DNA of 64,000 bases. Origin: UBA935 sp031555615. GTDB taxonomy: Bacteria > Bacillota > Clostridia > Lachnospirales > Lachnospiraceae. Below the pieces are notes generated by a model. The model worked only from the letters and a program-made list of their open reading frames with translations, did not search any database and was not told the DNA's origin. The first letter of the stretch is position 1, and each line of letters opens with the position of its first letter. Below, one piece after another: positions 57,508 through 64,000 of the stretch. The translations under genes and the position numbers were made by a program. The stretch is from positions 10,085 to 74,084 of the forward strand of contig JAVBUF010000043.1 in NCBI GenBank assembly GCA_031555615.1, given 5' to 3'.

Positions 57508-58281
57508 TCAGCTTAAAATTCTGCTTACATAATGAGGCAGGTTATTTTGAAATTTCCCAGCCATTCCTGTTTGTTTATAGTAGCATGTATTTCGCTTTCT
57601 ATATATCGGAATCCCCGATCTATTGGTTCCGATATAGGTTTCCTCCTGAGGGCACGCAGCACAGTTTACACATGGCAGCATTGACACAAGCACATTCTTT
57701 CCGGACAGCATAACCTCCACTCCGCCGGGAACCGTTTCGGGCATTCCATGGGGCGGCATATCCAGCATAACCATGATACGGTCCCTGTCTTTTAATAACA
57801 CCTCTAAGGCCATTTCAGAGAAAATGGGAATATCGCGAAAATATTTTGACAGTGTTTCCGATGGCGGGGCATAACGCAGGAAACCTTTCTCGCCATTAAC
57901 CAGGATCTTGCGTTCCGGCTGCTGATGGTAAAACTGATGAATGGAGGGATCGGTTTTTTGTTTCGTCAGCAATCGGCCGATAATGGGGGTATGCCCGCTG
58001 CCTTTAACCAGACAAAATGACCCGATATCATTTACTACCACTTCTGTTTGCTTCTCCAGCTGTTCCAGAAAACTGATCAACCTTTTTTCCCTTTCAGGCA
58101 TGAGAAAAGGTGTAATAATTCCAACCGGTATTCCCTTCTTATGCATATTCTTCATATAGTCTGACAGTGTCCCTGATTCCATAAAGCGGCCGCAGCCTTC
58201 ATCCCCTATAAATATATGGTTTCTATCTGTATCAGGCGGTTTCACAAAATCATCCGCCCAGACATATTCCTTAATTCCCAT
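57508..58281 (-). CDS. UbiV-like U32-related protein
   Basis: The 257-residue protein has IFIGDEGCGRFMESG with C30 near the N-terminus. A middle block, VVVNDIGSFCLV then IGRLLTKQKTDP, matches the consensus of U32/UbiV-type proteins. A Cys cluster follows (C204, C207, C210, C233). UbiV binds 4Fe-4S and works with UbiU in oxygen-independent hydroxylation. The last gene of the seven-gene peptide operon, it lies 8 bp after the UbiU-like gene. Its role there is inference. Confidence 0.6.
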   Translation of the reverse strand: MGIKEYVWADDFVKPPDTDRNHIFIGDEGCGRFMESGTLSDYMKNMHKKGIPVGIITPFLMPEREKRLISFLEQLEKQTEVVVNDIGSFCLVKGSGHTPIIGRLLTKQKTDPSIHQFYHQQPERKILVNGEKGFLRYAPPSETLSKYFRDIPIFSEMALEVLLKDRDRIMVMLDMPPHGMPETVPGGVEVMLSGKNVLVSMLPCVNCAACPQEETYIGTNRSGIPIYRKRNTCYYKQTGMAGKFQNNLPHYVSRILS

Positions 58282-58289
58282 ATCACACC

Positions 58290-59204
58290 TCACATCTGAT
58301 AATAACAGCAGGCCGGACCGCATTCCTCACCAAAGGTATGATGGTATAACTCCTTTTGCCGCTGGTTATCTTTCCGGTTAAAAGCATCCGTCAAAAACCG
58401 CGTCCCCGTAAGCCTGGTTTCCAGGGACCGTCCCCGGCCGCCCACCTTAAAGACCTCCACCCCCGCATCTGCTAAGCTTGCCAGACTGCACGCCGCACAA
58501 GCCGGTGTTCCCACCGGCTTGCCAAACAATTCAAAGCATGCCGGCAACATATAATTGGTATCATGAGAATAAATAATCTTTCGGCAAGGGCTTCCTGCAT
58601 CCCTGCCGGAATCAGAAGCATATCCGACACCATGAATAAACCGGCAAAACCCATCAATAAAGCTGCATTTGTCAATCCAGACAATTGCCTCCCATTGGAT
58701 ATTTGGACACGAGGCAACCATTATTTTCATTTGCTCAACAGATAAGAATCGTGGAAAAACCACCCTGCTTACTCCCAGTTCCTGATAAAAATACACGGCC
58801 GATACACTGCTGGCTGCAGCAAGCAGTGATAAGCCGCGTATTAATCTGCTTTTTCTTTTTTTAAGAGCCCCCAGTAATCCCAAATCACATACCATGATTC
58901 CGGTTCCGCCAAGGTCTTCAAAAGTCTCTGCTATTTCTAAAACATACGGCAGCTGTTCCTCTGTGTAAAAACTGTTCAATGTTAAAAAAAGCGGTACCGA
59001 TAATTCCCCGGTCTTTACCAGAAGCTGTTCCAGCTCATCTATTTTGGCCATGTTGGCACTGCCCTGGCGGCGGGAAATACTATCGTGATTGCCAAACATC
59101 CCCTCCCAACCCGTTGTTTGAATACCGCAATAGAATTCCGTTGCTCCTGCCTCATGCAAAATTTCCGCTTCATTTACGTTGGTCAAAGGTACAGCCAAAT
59201 TCAT
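58290..59204 (-). CDS. U32 family protein, UbiU-like
   Basis: The 304-residue protein has a TIM-barrel U32 fold that starts NEAEILHEAGATEFYCGIQT. It carries C180 and C187 in a C-x6-C spacing, then C207 and C236/C239. This is the pattern of UbiU's Fe-S ligands, and the C-x6-C step matches exactly. U32 proteins hydroxylate tRNA, rRNA or ubiquinone without oxygen, or act as peptidases. Its 5' end overlaps the radical SAM gene by 35 bp, and it is followed by a UbiV-like gene. A peptide substrate is inferred from the operon. Confidence 0.75.
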   Translation of the reverse strand: MNLAVPLTNVNEAEILHEAGATEFYCGIQTTGWEGMFGNHDSISRRQGSANMAKIDELEQLLVKTGELSVPLFLTLNSFYTEEQLPYVLEIAETFEDLGGTGIMVCDLGLLGALKKRKSRLIRGLSLLAAASSVSAVYFYQELGVSRVVFPRFLSVEQMKIMVASCPNIQWEAIVWIDKCSFIDGFCRFIHGVGYASDSGRDAGSPCRKIIYSHDTNYMLPACFELFGKPVGTPACAACSLASLADAGVEVFKVGGRGRSLETRLTGTRFLTDAFNRKDNQRQKELYHHTFGEECGPACCYYQM

Positions 59205-60585
59205 GTAATCGCTCCTTTACCTCCCTGGCCGTGCTGCTGATTTCTTCCCCAGACACCTCCCCCGGATTCATCAGAACCTTAAATGCCAATGCATCAAGTC
59301 GGTTCAGCTCTTGTTCGATATCCATAACGCGCTTTTTATTCTCTTCCGATTCTTCCAGATACATCATGCAGTATTGCCTTGGAACATCAATCGCCCCAAC
59401 CAGCCAGCTGTCGTATAAGGGTGCTATTTTTTTTGCAACAATGGCAAAATAGTTCTCTACCTCCGCACTCATCCGAATCTGCGTTTCTCCCTCTTTTGTC
59501 AACCCGCAGCCCGGAAATAATTGCAGCTTGGCCATAACGATTTTGGTTGTAAAAAAATGGTTATCCCATAACCGCTGCGCTTCCGCCTTGACTGACGCAA
59601 TGGTTGAGAGGGGATGCCATAAGATATATCCGATATGAATGGCAATTCCGGCATTCCGGATGATCTGAAAGGCTTCCAGCGTTTTATCAGGATCCAGTTT
59701 TTTATTAAAATAAGCCAAGGTCTCCTGATCAAAACTCTCCAACCCAATAAAAACCCTGCATAACCCCCTTTTTTTTAAGCGTTTCATTGTATCGTACAGA
59801 TTTTTACTGCTGCAAATCGTTAATGCCCGTAATTGCAGCGAAAGGGCACACCGCAGATTTCTTTTTTCAAGTTCACTCTGGAGCTCCTCCACACGCTGTA
59901 ATGACCCGAAATCATCATCAATAAAATTGAAAGCATGGGGAGAATAGTGTGCACAAAGTTCCTCCATTTCATCTGCCACATCCACAATCTTCCGCCCCAC
60001 CCACTTGTCCAGTCCGGCAGGCAGAAAAGGCGTGGCGCAAAACCGGCATTGCCCGGGACAGCCCCGGGAGGAACGAATATTGATGGGTGCTCCAATCTGA
60101 AGATATGTTTCCAGGTTGGGACGATACATCCAGGGCCACTCCTGGGGTGTCAAACCGGTATGGGCCGCCTGTAATACCGATTTCCCCATTGCTTCATAGC
60201 AGATATTAAGCAGCGGCACTTCTCCTTCCCCAATGATCAGTTTGCAGCCCGCCGGAAATAAGGCCTGGGCACGCTCATAATTTGTTGTCACAAATAACCC
60301 CCCTGCGACGAAATCAGTATCCGGACGCAAGGATCTGATCCTAAGCAGCATTTTCAGTGCATCAGGGACGTTGTCCTCCATCATAACCGAAAAACCAATC
60401 AGGGTGGGGGCATATTCGATGATCCTGTCTGTCACTGCATAAAAGGATTCTATTTCACGGTCAAACAATTGACACTCAATCTTATGCAGCCTCAAATAAG
60501 CCGCCAGCGCTTCAATTCCCAACGGCTCCGCAGGCTCCTTATACTCCGATTGTGAAAAAGCTCTGACAAGTGCAACTCGAAACAT
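59170..60585 (-). CDS. Radical SAM enzyme with B12-binding-type N-terminal domain
   Basis: The 471-residue protein has a B12-binding-type domain without the DxHxxG motif (EPLGIEALAAYLRLHKIECQ then GLFVTTNYERAQ and IIGEGEVPLL) in residues 1-135. A radical SAM domain follows with C176, C180 and C183 (SRGCPGQCRFC). Enzymes of this class methylate inert carbons or rearrange rings. It lies in the operon of the CTC-repeat peptide, so peptide methylation or another C-H change is inferred. A longer frame to 60600 exists. Confidence 0.8.
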   Translation of the reverse strand: MFRVALVRAFSQSEYKEPAEPLGIEALAAYLRLHKIECQLFDREIESFYAVTDRIIEYAPTLIGFSVMMEDNVPDALKMLLRIRSLRPDTDFVAGGLFVTTNYERAQALFPAGCKLIIGEGEVPLLNICYEAMGKSVLQAAHTGLTPQEWPWMYRPNLETYLQIGAPINIRSSRGCPGQCRFCATPFLPAGLDKWVGRKIVDVADEMEELCAHYSPHAFNFIDDDFGSLQRVEELQSELEKRNLRCALSLQLRALTICSSKNLYDTMKRLKKRGLCRVFIGLESFDQETLAYFNKKLDPDKTLEAFQIIRNAGIAIHIGYILWHPLSTIASVKAEAQRLWDNHFFTTKIVMAKLQLFPGCGLTKEGETQIRMSAEVENYFAIVAKKIAPLYDSWLVGAIDVPRQYCMMYLEESEENKKRVMDIEQELNRLDALAFKVLMNPGEVSGEEISSTAREVKERLHEFGCTFDQRK

Positions 60586-60604
60586 AACTTTATACCCCAC
60601 GGTT

Positions 60605-61513
60605 TTATTTTAGTCGTATTTTCTGCAGCCCCTTAAGATAATCTAACAGTTCTGAATAATCGGTATCCTCAGGAGATTTTTCTTTTAACGTCTGAAGAAT
60701 AATTTTAAATTCTTTTATTTTTGTATTCATTTCCTCTTCTCCCATTTCTGCTTCCATATTAGAGTAAATATAGTTATATAAAAATGCATCATGAATGGAA
60801 TCAGAAGAATTCAGCAGATCCTGCTCATCCTCCGGATGAAATTCCGGAAGTTCCGTTAAGCCGCCAGCCGTCATTTCGTCCGCAGCACTGTCGCCATCAT
60901 ATCCCAGCGCATATAATGGAATCAGTATATTTACCCAATTCCCTTCGTAACTGGGATGGATCAGACCCAACAGGATAGATTCACTTAAAGCAGCATCATA
61001 GTCTTCCAGCCGGACAAGGGTCAGTACATAGTTGTTCCTTGCACCCAAATGCACCGGACATTCGGCAAGAATATTTTCATATGCTGTTTTTGCATTTTGA
61101 TATTCACCTGCTTTATAAAGGGCATTTGCTTCTTTAAAGTCAGTACTGAAATCCGCAGGGGTAATGGTCCTGGTTAACGCCGCCATAAAATATTCAACGT
61201 CATTATATTTTATTAATGTTTCTGAAATAACATCTTCCAACACCCAGGCAGAGTCCGGTTGAATCGGTGAGAAGGTGGAATCCATCGATTCCATATCTTC
61301 TTTTTCCTCTGATTTGCTCTCCGCTGCAGGCAGAAAATCCTGAACTGACGGGGCTTCACTTATTACATTTTGTGTCGTCTCATCAGTTAAAGATGCGGAC
61401 TCGGCAAGTTCGTTCCCCTCATTTTTCAAACCGCATCCTACACTCATGATTATTCCTGTCAGGATTATCATACTCCTTAAAACGACACCCATCCGTCCTG
61501 TTTTTGTGTTCAT
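60605..61513 (-). CDS. Lipoprotein with TPR-like repeats
   Basis: The 302-residue protein has a lipoprotein signal ending SVGC and an acidic, Ser/Glu-rich linker. A helical domain contains TPR-like units (EANALYKAGEYQNAKTAYEN then LGARNNYVLTLVRLEDYDAA). It is displayed outside the membrane and probably binds a protein or peptide. It sits between the precursor-like gene and the B12-type radical SAM gene in the operon, so it may hold or receive the modified peptide. The start follows GGAGGAGG. Confidence 0.6.
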   Translation of the reverse strand: MNTKTGRMGVVLRSMIILTGIIMSVGCGLKNEGNELAESASLTDETTQNVISEAPSVQDFLPAAESKSEEKEDMESMDSTFSPIQPDSAWVLEDVISETLIKYNDVEYFMAALTRTITPADFSTDFKEANALYKAGEYQNAKTAYENILAECPVHLGARNNYVLTLVRLEDYDAALSESILLGLIHPSYEGNWVNILIPLYALGYDGDSAADEMTAGGLTELPEFHPEDEQDLLNSSDSIHDAFLYNYIYSNMEAEMGEEEMNTKIKEFKIILQTLKEKSPEDTDYSELLDYLKGLQKIRLK

Positions 61514-61546
61514 ATCGAAACCTCCTCCTGGAATCTTCCAAATTAA

Positions 61547-62074
61547 TCAGTGTACGGGAACGCAGGAACAATATGAATGAACATTATCCGACTCACAGGT
61601 GCATACCGTGTCGCAGGTACAAACCTGATCACAGCTGCAATTATCTTCACAAGTACACACCGGATTACAGGTACACTGTGCATCACAGGTACATACTGTC
61701 TCACAGGTACATTGTGCGTCGCAGGTACATACTGACTCACAGGTGCACTGTGCGTTGCAGGTACATACTGATTCACAGGTGCATACGCTTTCACAAGTAC
61801 ATACTGCATTGCAGGTACAAACCTGAACAGAATTGCAGGTACAATATTCGCCACCTTTTTGATCTTCAAAAACCCTTGTAATGGTAATGTTGTCATCGTC
61901 CTCTACAAAAACACTTTTCATGCCCGGTTTGATGAGCTTATTGCCATCCACGATAATACTGATTTCCGGATGGGGAATTTTCGATGATTCCACTTCCATC
62001 TGGTCCTCCCCAAGATTTTCTGTCTGCGCCATGGCCACTTCCACCTGGGCTCTGTCATTATAAGGAATTTCCAT
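61547..62074 (-). CDS. CTC-repeat Cys-rich protein, putative RiPP precursor
   Basis: The 175-residue protein has 77 residues without cysteine that are acidic and leader-like, ending near GGEY. A core of 15 Cys-x-Cys motifs (30 cysteines) follows, of which 13 are CTC and two CSC. From about residue 86 the core is 13 hexads of the type VCTCES or QCTCDA, without any interruption in length. Loose hexad rules keep Cys-Thr-Cys fixed and vary the flanking positions. A start with AGGAGG lies 13 bp after the radical SAM/SPASM gene. I infer it is the substrate of that enzyme. A metallothionein-like metal-binding role is the main alternative. Confidence 0.75.
   Translation of the reverse strand: MEIPYNDRAQVEVAMAQTENLGEDQMEVESSKIPHPEISIIVDGNKLIKPGMKSVFVEDDDNITITRVFEDQKGGEYCTCNSVQVCTCNAVCTCESVCTCESVCTCNAQCTCESVCTCDAQCTCETVCTCDAQCTCNPVCTCEDNCSCDQVCTCDTVCTCESDNVHSYCSCVPVH
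61589..61822 (-). repeat. Tandem array of thirteen 18-bp units coding the CTC hexads
   Basis: The array is exactly 234 bp, thirteen 18-bp units in frame. Each carries TGTACCTG-like cores with synonymous changes, so units are not identical and the array is not very recent. It is not a CRISPR array, as there are no spacers and it lies in frame. Unit number could vary between strains by replication slippage. Confidence 0.9.
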
Positions 62075-62087
62075 AATAATCCTCCTG

Positions 62088-63416
62088 TTAAATAAACGTG
62101 GGGTCCGTGCCAGAGACATCTACCCCGATTTTCTGCAGCACCTGGCGGTAAATCAAAGCTCTGTTTATCACACACCTTTCACTTCCGGCATGTTCGGCAA
62201 GTGGTTTGGAACCCAGCAATTTTGCCGCACAGTCGCCGCCGCAATGCCACTTACAAAAGCAATCCTTGCAAAATGGGATATTCTTAACCTGTAATTTCAG
62301 CAGATCCGACATGATCGGCTGGTCAAAAATAAATTTATCCGTTCCGCTATCAAACCGCCCGTAAATATATCTTTTTGCCCGGGTATCCTGATAAGTGCAT
62401 ATTTCGTAGCAGGATGTTACATTTCCCTCTGCCGTAACCGTAAAACCATTACTGCAGACACTGCAAAAGCATTGGCAAAGGGTATTGGCCCGTTCCCCTG
62501 AATAAACCAGCCGGATTCCGGTCCCGCCCAGTTCTTCCTGAGCCCTTATGTATTCACGGACAAAAATTTCCGGTTCCGGCGTGATCTGATGGGTTTTAAT
62601 CGCCCGGCCCACTTCAAAAACCGGTTCTAAATGAAGAACCCTGCATTTGGGGTAATTTTCCTTGACAAAATCTGCCATTTCCCGTAATCTGCCGACACTG
62701 TCACTTGTAACTGTGGCCCGAATGCCATATTGTACTCCTGCCTTGTCAAGACGGGTCAAAGTACGATGAACATATTCAAAAGAGCCGGCACCATTGGCTA
62801 AAGGCCGCTGGCGATTCTGAATATCCGGCAATACGTCTGATGAAACGTTGACATCCGAAATCCATGCTACCATATAGTCCAGATATTCTTCCGACATCAC
62901 ACCGTTGGTTGCGGTGCTGATGGTATACTTCAGATTACTTTTTTCAGCCGTCCTGCTTGTATATTCACAGCACTCCCGGATAACATCAAACGCTGCAAAG
63001 GGCTCTCCATTTCCATGAAAGCCTACGCTGAAACGGTTCTGTTTCTTCTTTTTGGCATTCCCGGCAACAAAGTCAATGGCCGCCCGGGCAGCTGCCATAG
63101 GAAGCTTATTCCCGCCATCCTCTGCCGAAGCATAACAGTAACGACACCGCAGATTACACCTGTCGGTGGGAAACAGGGTCACTCGAGTCGGTGAAAATTC
63201 TTCCGTTACCTGCGGATATTTAAAGTCTTCATTAAAAACGCCGCTTTTTTCCAATCTCTCAATAACACTTTGCTGCGCCTCATGCAAAGACAAATTTTCG
63301 ATTCTGCATGCAACAGCATCTTTGGCATCCTTATTTACCAATGCTATATAATTTTTTAGAGGTGCATATAAAATATACTGATCCTCATATGGTAAAAAAT
63401 AAATCTCCGGTTTCAT
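62088..63416 (-). CDS. Radical SAM/SPASM peptide maturase
   Basis: The 442-residue protein has an N-terminal wing-like region (PYEDQYILYAPLKNYIALVN), a radical SAM domain with C87, C91 and C94 (PTDRCNLRCRYC) and a SPASM domain. SPASM cysteine clusters are TLCQCFCSVCSNG and then SCYEICTY and CKDCFCKWHCGGDC. This is the layout of enzymes that form thioether or other bonds in precursor peptides. It overlaps the zinc-ribbon/PqqD-like gene by 32 bp and is followed by the CTC-repeat precursor. Its start follows GGAGGG. Confidence 0.88.
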   Translation of the reverse strand: MKPEIYFLPYEDQYILYAPLKNYIALVNKDAKDAVACRIENLSLHEAQQSVIERLEKSGVFNEDFKYPQVTEEFSPTRVTLFPTDRCNLRCRYCYASAEDGGNKLPMAAARAAIDFVAGNAKKKKQNRFSVGFHGNGEPFAAFDVIRECCEYTSRTAEKSNLKYTISTATNGVMSEEYLDYMVAWISDVNVSSDVLPDIQNRQRPLANGAGSFEYVHRTLTRLDKAGVQYGIRATVTSDSVGRLREMADFVKENYPKCRVLHLEPVFEVGRAIKTHQITPEPEIFVREYIRAQEELGGTGIRLVYSGERANTLCQCFCSVCSNGFTVTAEGNVTSCYEICTYQDTRAKRYIYGRFDSGTDKFIFDQPIMSDLLKLQVKNIPFCKDCFCKWHCGGDCAAKLLGSKPLAEHAGSERCVINRALIYRQVLQKIGVDVSGTDPTFI

Positions 63417-63948
63417 AGTGTCCCTCCACAAAGGTTTGTGATTCATATAGTTTTACTTCAATTTTGTTCTCTAAGTATCCTGCCTGTCCCAACTTGACAA
63501 AAAACATGGCAACCTCGAACGCGTTTTCCTGCACATCCAGTTTTTCTATCATTTCATCTATTGATGTTATGCCATCTGCCATGCCTAACAGTTTCTTTCC
63601 CACTTCATTTACGGAAAACACTTTTACTCCATTATATAGTACATGTGCACCGGTTATATTGAAGGTGTTTGTTTTATCGCAAACCGAAATTACCGGTCTG
63701 ATCTGCAGTCCTTTCTGCAGAATTGGAATGTCCGCCGCATACCTTTCCCCACTTGGCCGGTGTTCACGCTTCTCACCGCAGACAGCACAAACCAGAAATT
63801 CGCCCTCCTGAGCAAGTTGATGTTCTTCATTACGAAGCTTACCGCACGCTGTGCATTTACATCCGTTCCAATGATGCCCTGTATCGTTAATCCTGCCGCA
63901 CCTCATACATTTACATCCACTCCATTTATGACCAAACAAACATGCCAT
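63385..63948 (-). CDS. Zinc-ribbon and PqqD-like (RRE-type) protein
   Basis: The 187-residue protein begins with two similar Cys modules, GCKCMRCG and GCKCTACG, each C-x-C-x2-C, at residues 11-18 and 29-36. A third Cys pair is at C54 and C57. The C-terminal half resembles the PqqD winged helix (VGKKLLGMADGITSIDEMIE then AMFFVKLGQAGYLE), used by many RiPP systems to bind the leader. It is the first gene of the operon in this window, with GGAGGAG before the ATG. Leader binding is inferred. Confidence 0.7.
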   Translation of the reverse strand: MACLFGHKWSGCKCMRCGRINDTGHHWNGCKCTACGKLRNEEHQLAQEGEFLVCAVCGEKREHRPSGERYAADIPILQKGLQIRPVISVCDKTNTFNITGAHVLYNGVKVFSVNEVGKKLLGMADGITSIDEMIEKLDVQENAFEVAMFFVKLGQAGYLENKIEVKLYESQTFVEGHYETGDLFFTI

Positions 63949-64000
63949 GTATCTCCTCCGGTCGATATGTTAAGTAAATATAATTATTAAATAAGATAAT

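Noticed and set aside
61589..61822. CRISPR-like array
   Set aside because: Repeats are contiguous 18-bp coding units without spacers, and no cas gene is near.
61504..61896. Long open frames on the plus strand and in another minus frame across the CTC repeat array
   Set aside because: The 18-bp repeat keeps several frames free of stops. Only the minus frame with a ribosome binding site, leader and operon position is convincing.

Overview
The window looks like chromosome from an anaerobic, motile, sugar-fermenting member of the Clostridia, most likely Lachnospiraceae-like. The reasons are strong AGGAGG-type ribosome binding sites at nearly every gene, moderate GC, many lipoproteins typical of a Gram-positive, CUT1-type sugar ABC genes, an AGCS amino acid symporter, a FeoB-associated Cys-rich membrane protein, and several families common in gut Firmicutes (DUF6530, CD3324, LIC_10190-like). 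No rRNA, tRNA, CRISPR array, intact insertion sequence or prophage was seen. The taxonomic call is inference.

Layout. 0-10 kb: the start of a truncated RACo-like ASKHA protein, an rRNA-type methyltransferase, a sensing operon (solute-binding lipoprotein, a very large hybrid histidine kinase that also carries a GGDEF domain, and DUF2752), then a C39-like protein, a NUDIX hydrolase and an acetyltransferase. 10-23 kb: small regulatory and transport units (membrane LuxR plus MotA-like protein, EamA, MarR-flavodoxin, a Fur-box Cys-rich protein, DUF6530-GIY-YIG, MATE-serine hydrolase, AGCS symporter, and a YtrA-type GntR-ABC-GIN operon). 23.3-23.8 kb: an XRE-AbrB regulator next to a small locus with all the parts of a type I toxin-antitoxin pair. 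24-38 kb: sugar metabolism (Gfo/Idh-ThuA with a divergent AraC; TetR-GH2-GPH symporter-GH36), a DUF255 protein and a GGDEF-EAL enzyme. 38-43.7 kb: small genes, a collapsed MATE pseudogene, and recQ. 43.8-51.5 kb: a xylan module (GH10 xylanase, chemoreceptor, AraC regulator, sugar ABC importer). 51.7-57.5 kb: a histidine kinase remnant, a phosphoesterase, two divergent polytopic membrane proteins and an alpha/beta hydrolase.

The most remarkable region is the right end (about 57.5-63.95 kb, all on the minus strand, tightly packed). Seven genes read as a peptide-modification (RiPP-like) operon: a zinc-ribbon/PqqD-like recognition protein, a radical SAM/SPASM maturase, a precursor-like protein with 15 Cys-x-Cys motifs including 13 perfectly phased hexapeptide repeats, a lipoprotein, a B12-binding-type radical SAM enzyme, and a pair of U32-related proteins resembling UbiU and UbiV. 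I infer that the CTC-repeat protein is the substrate and that the radical SAM and U32-like proteins modify it. No exporter or dedicated leader protease is visible, and the operon may continue past the right edge only as upstream sequence.

A second inference links the xylanase and the sugar importer. Both have two copies of AGCAA-N5-GT spaced exactly 21 bp upstream of a weak promoter, which suggests common control, probably by the AraC protein encoded between them.
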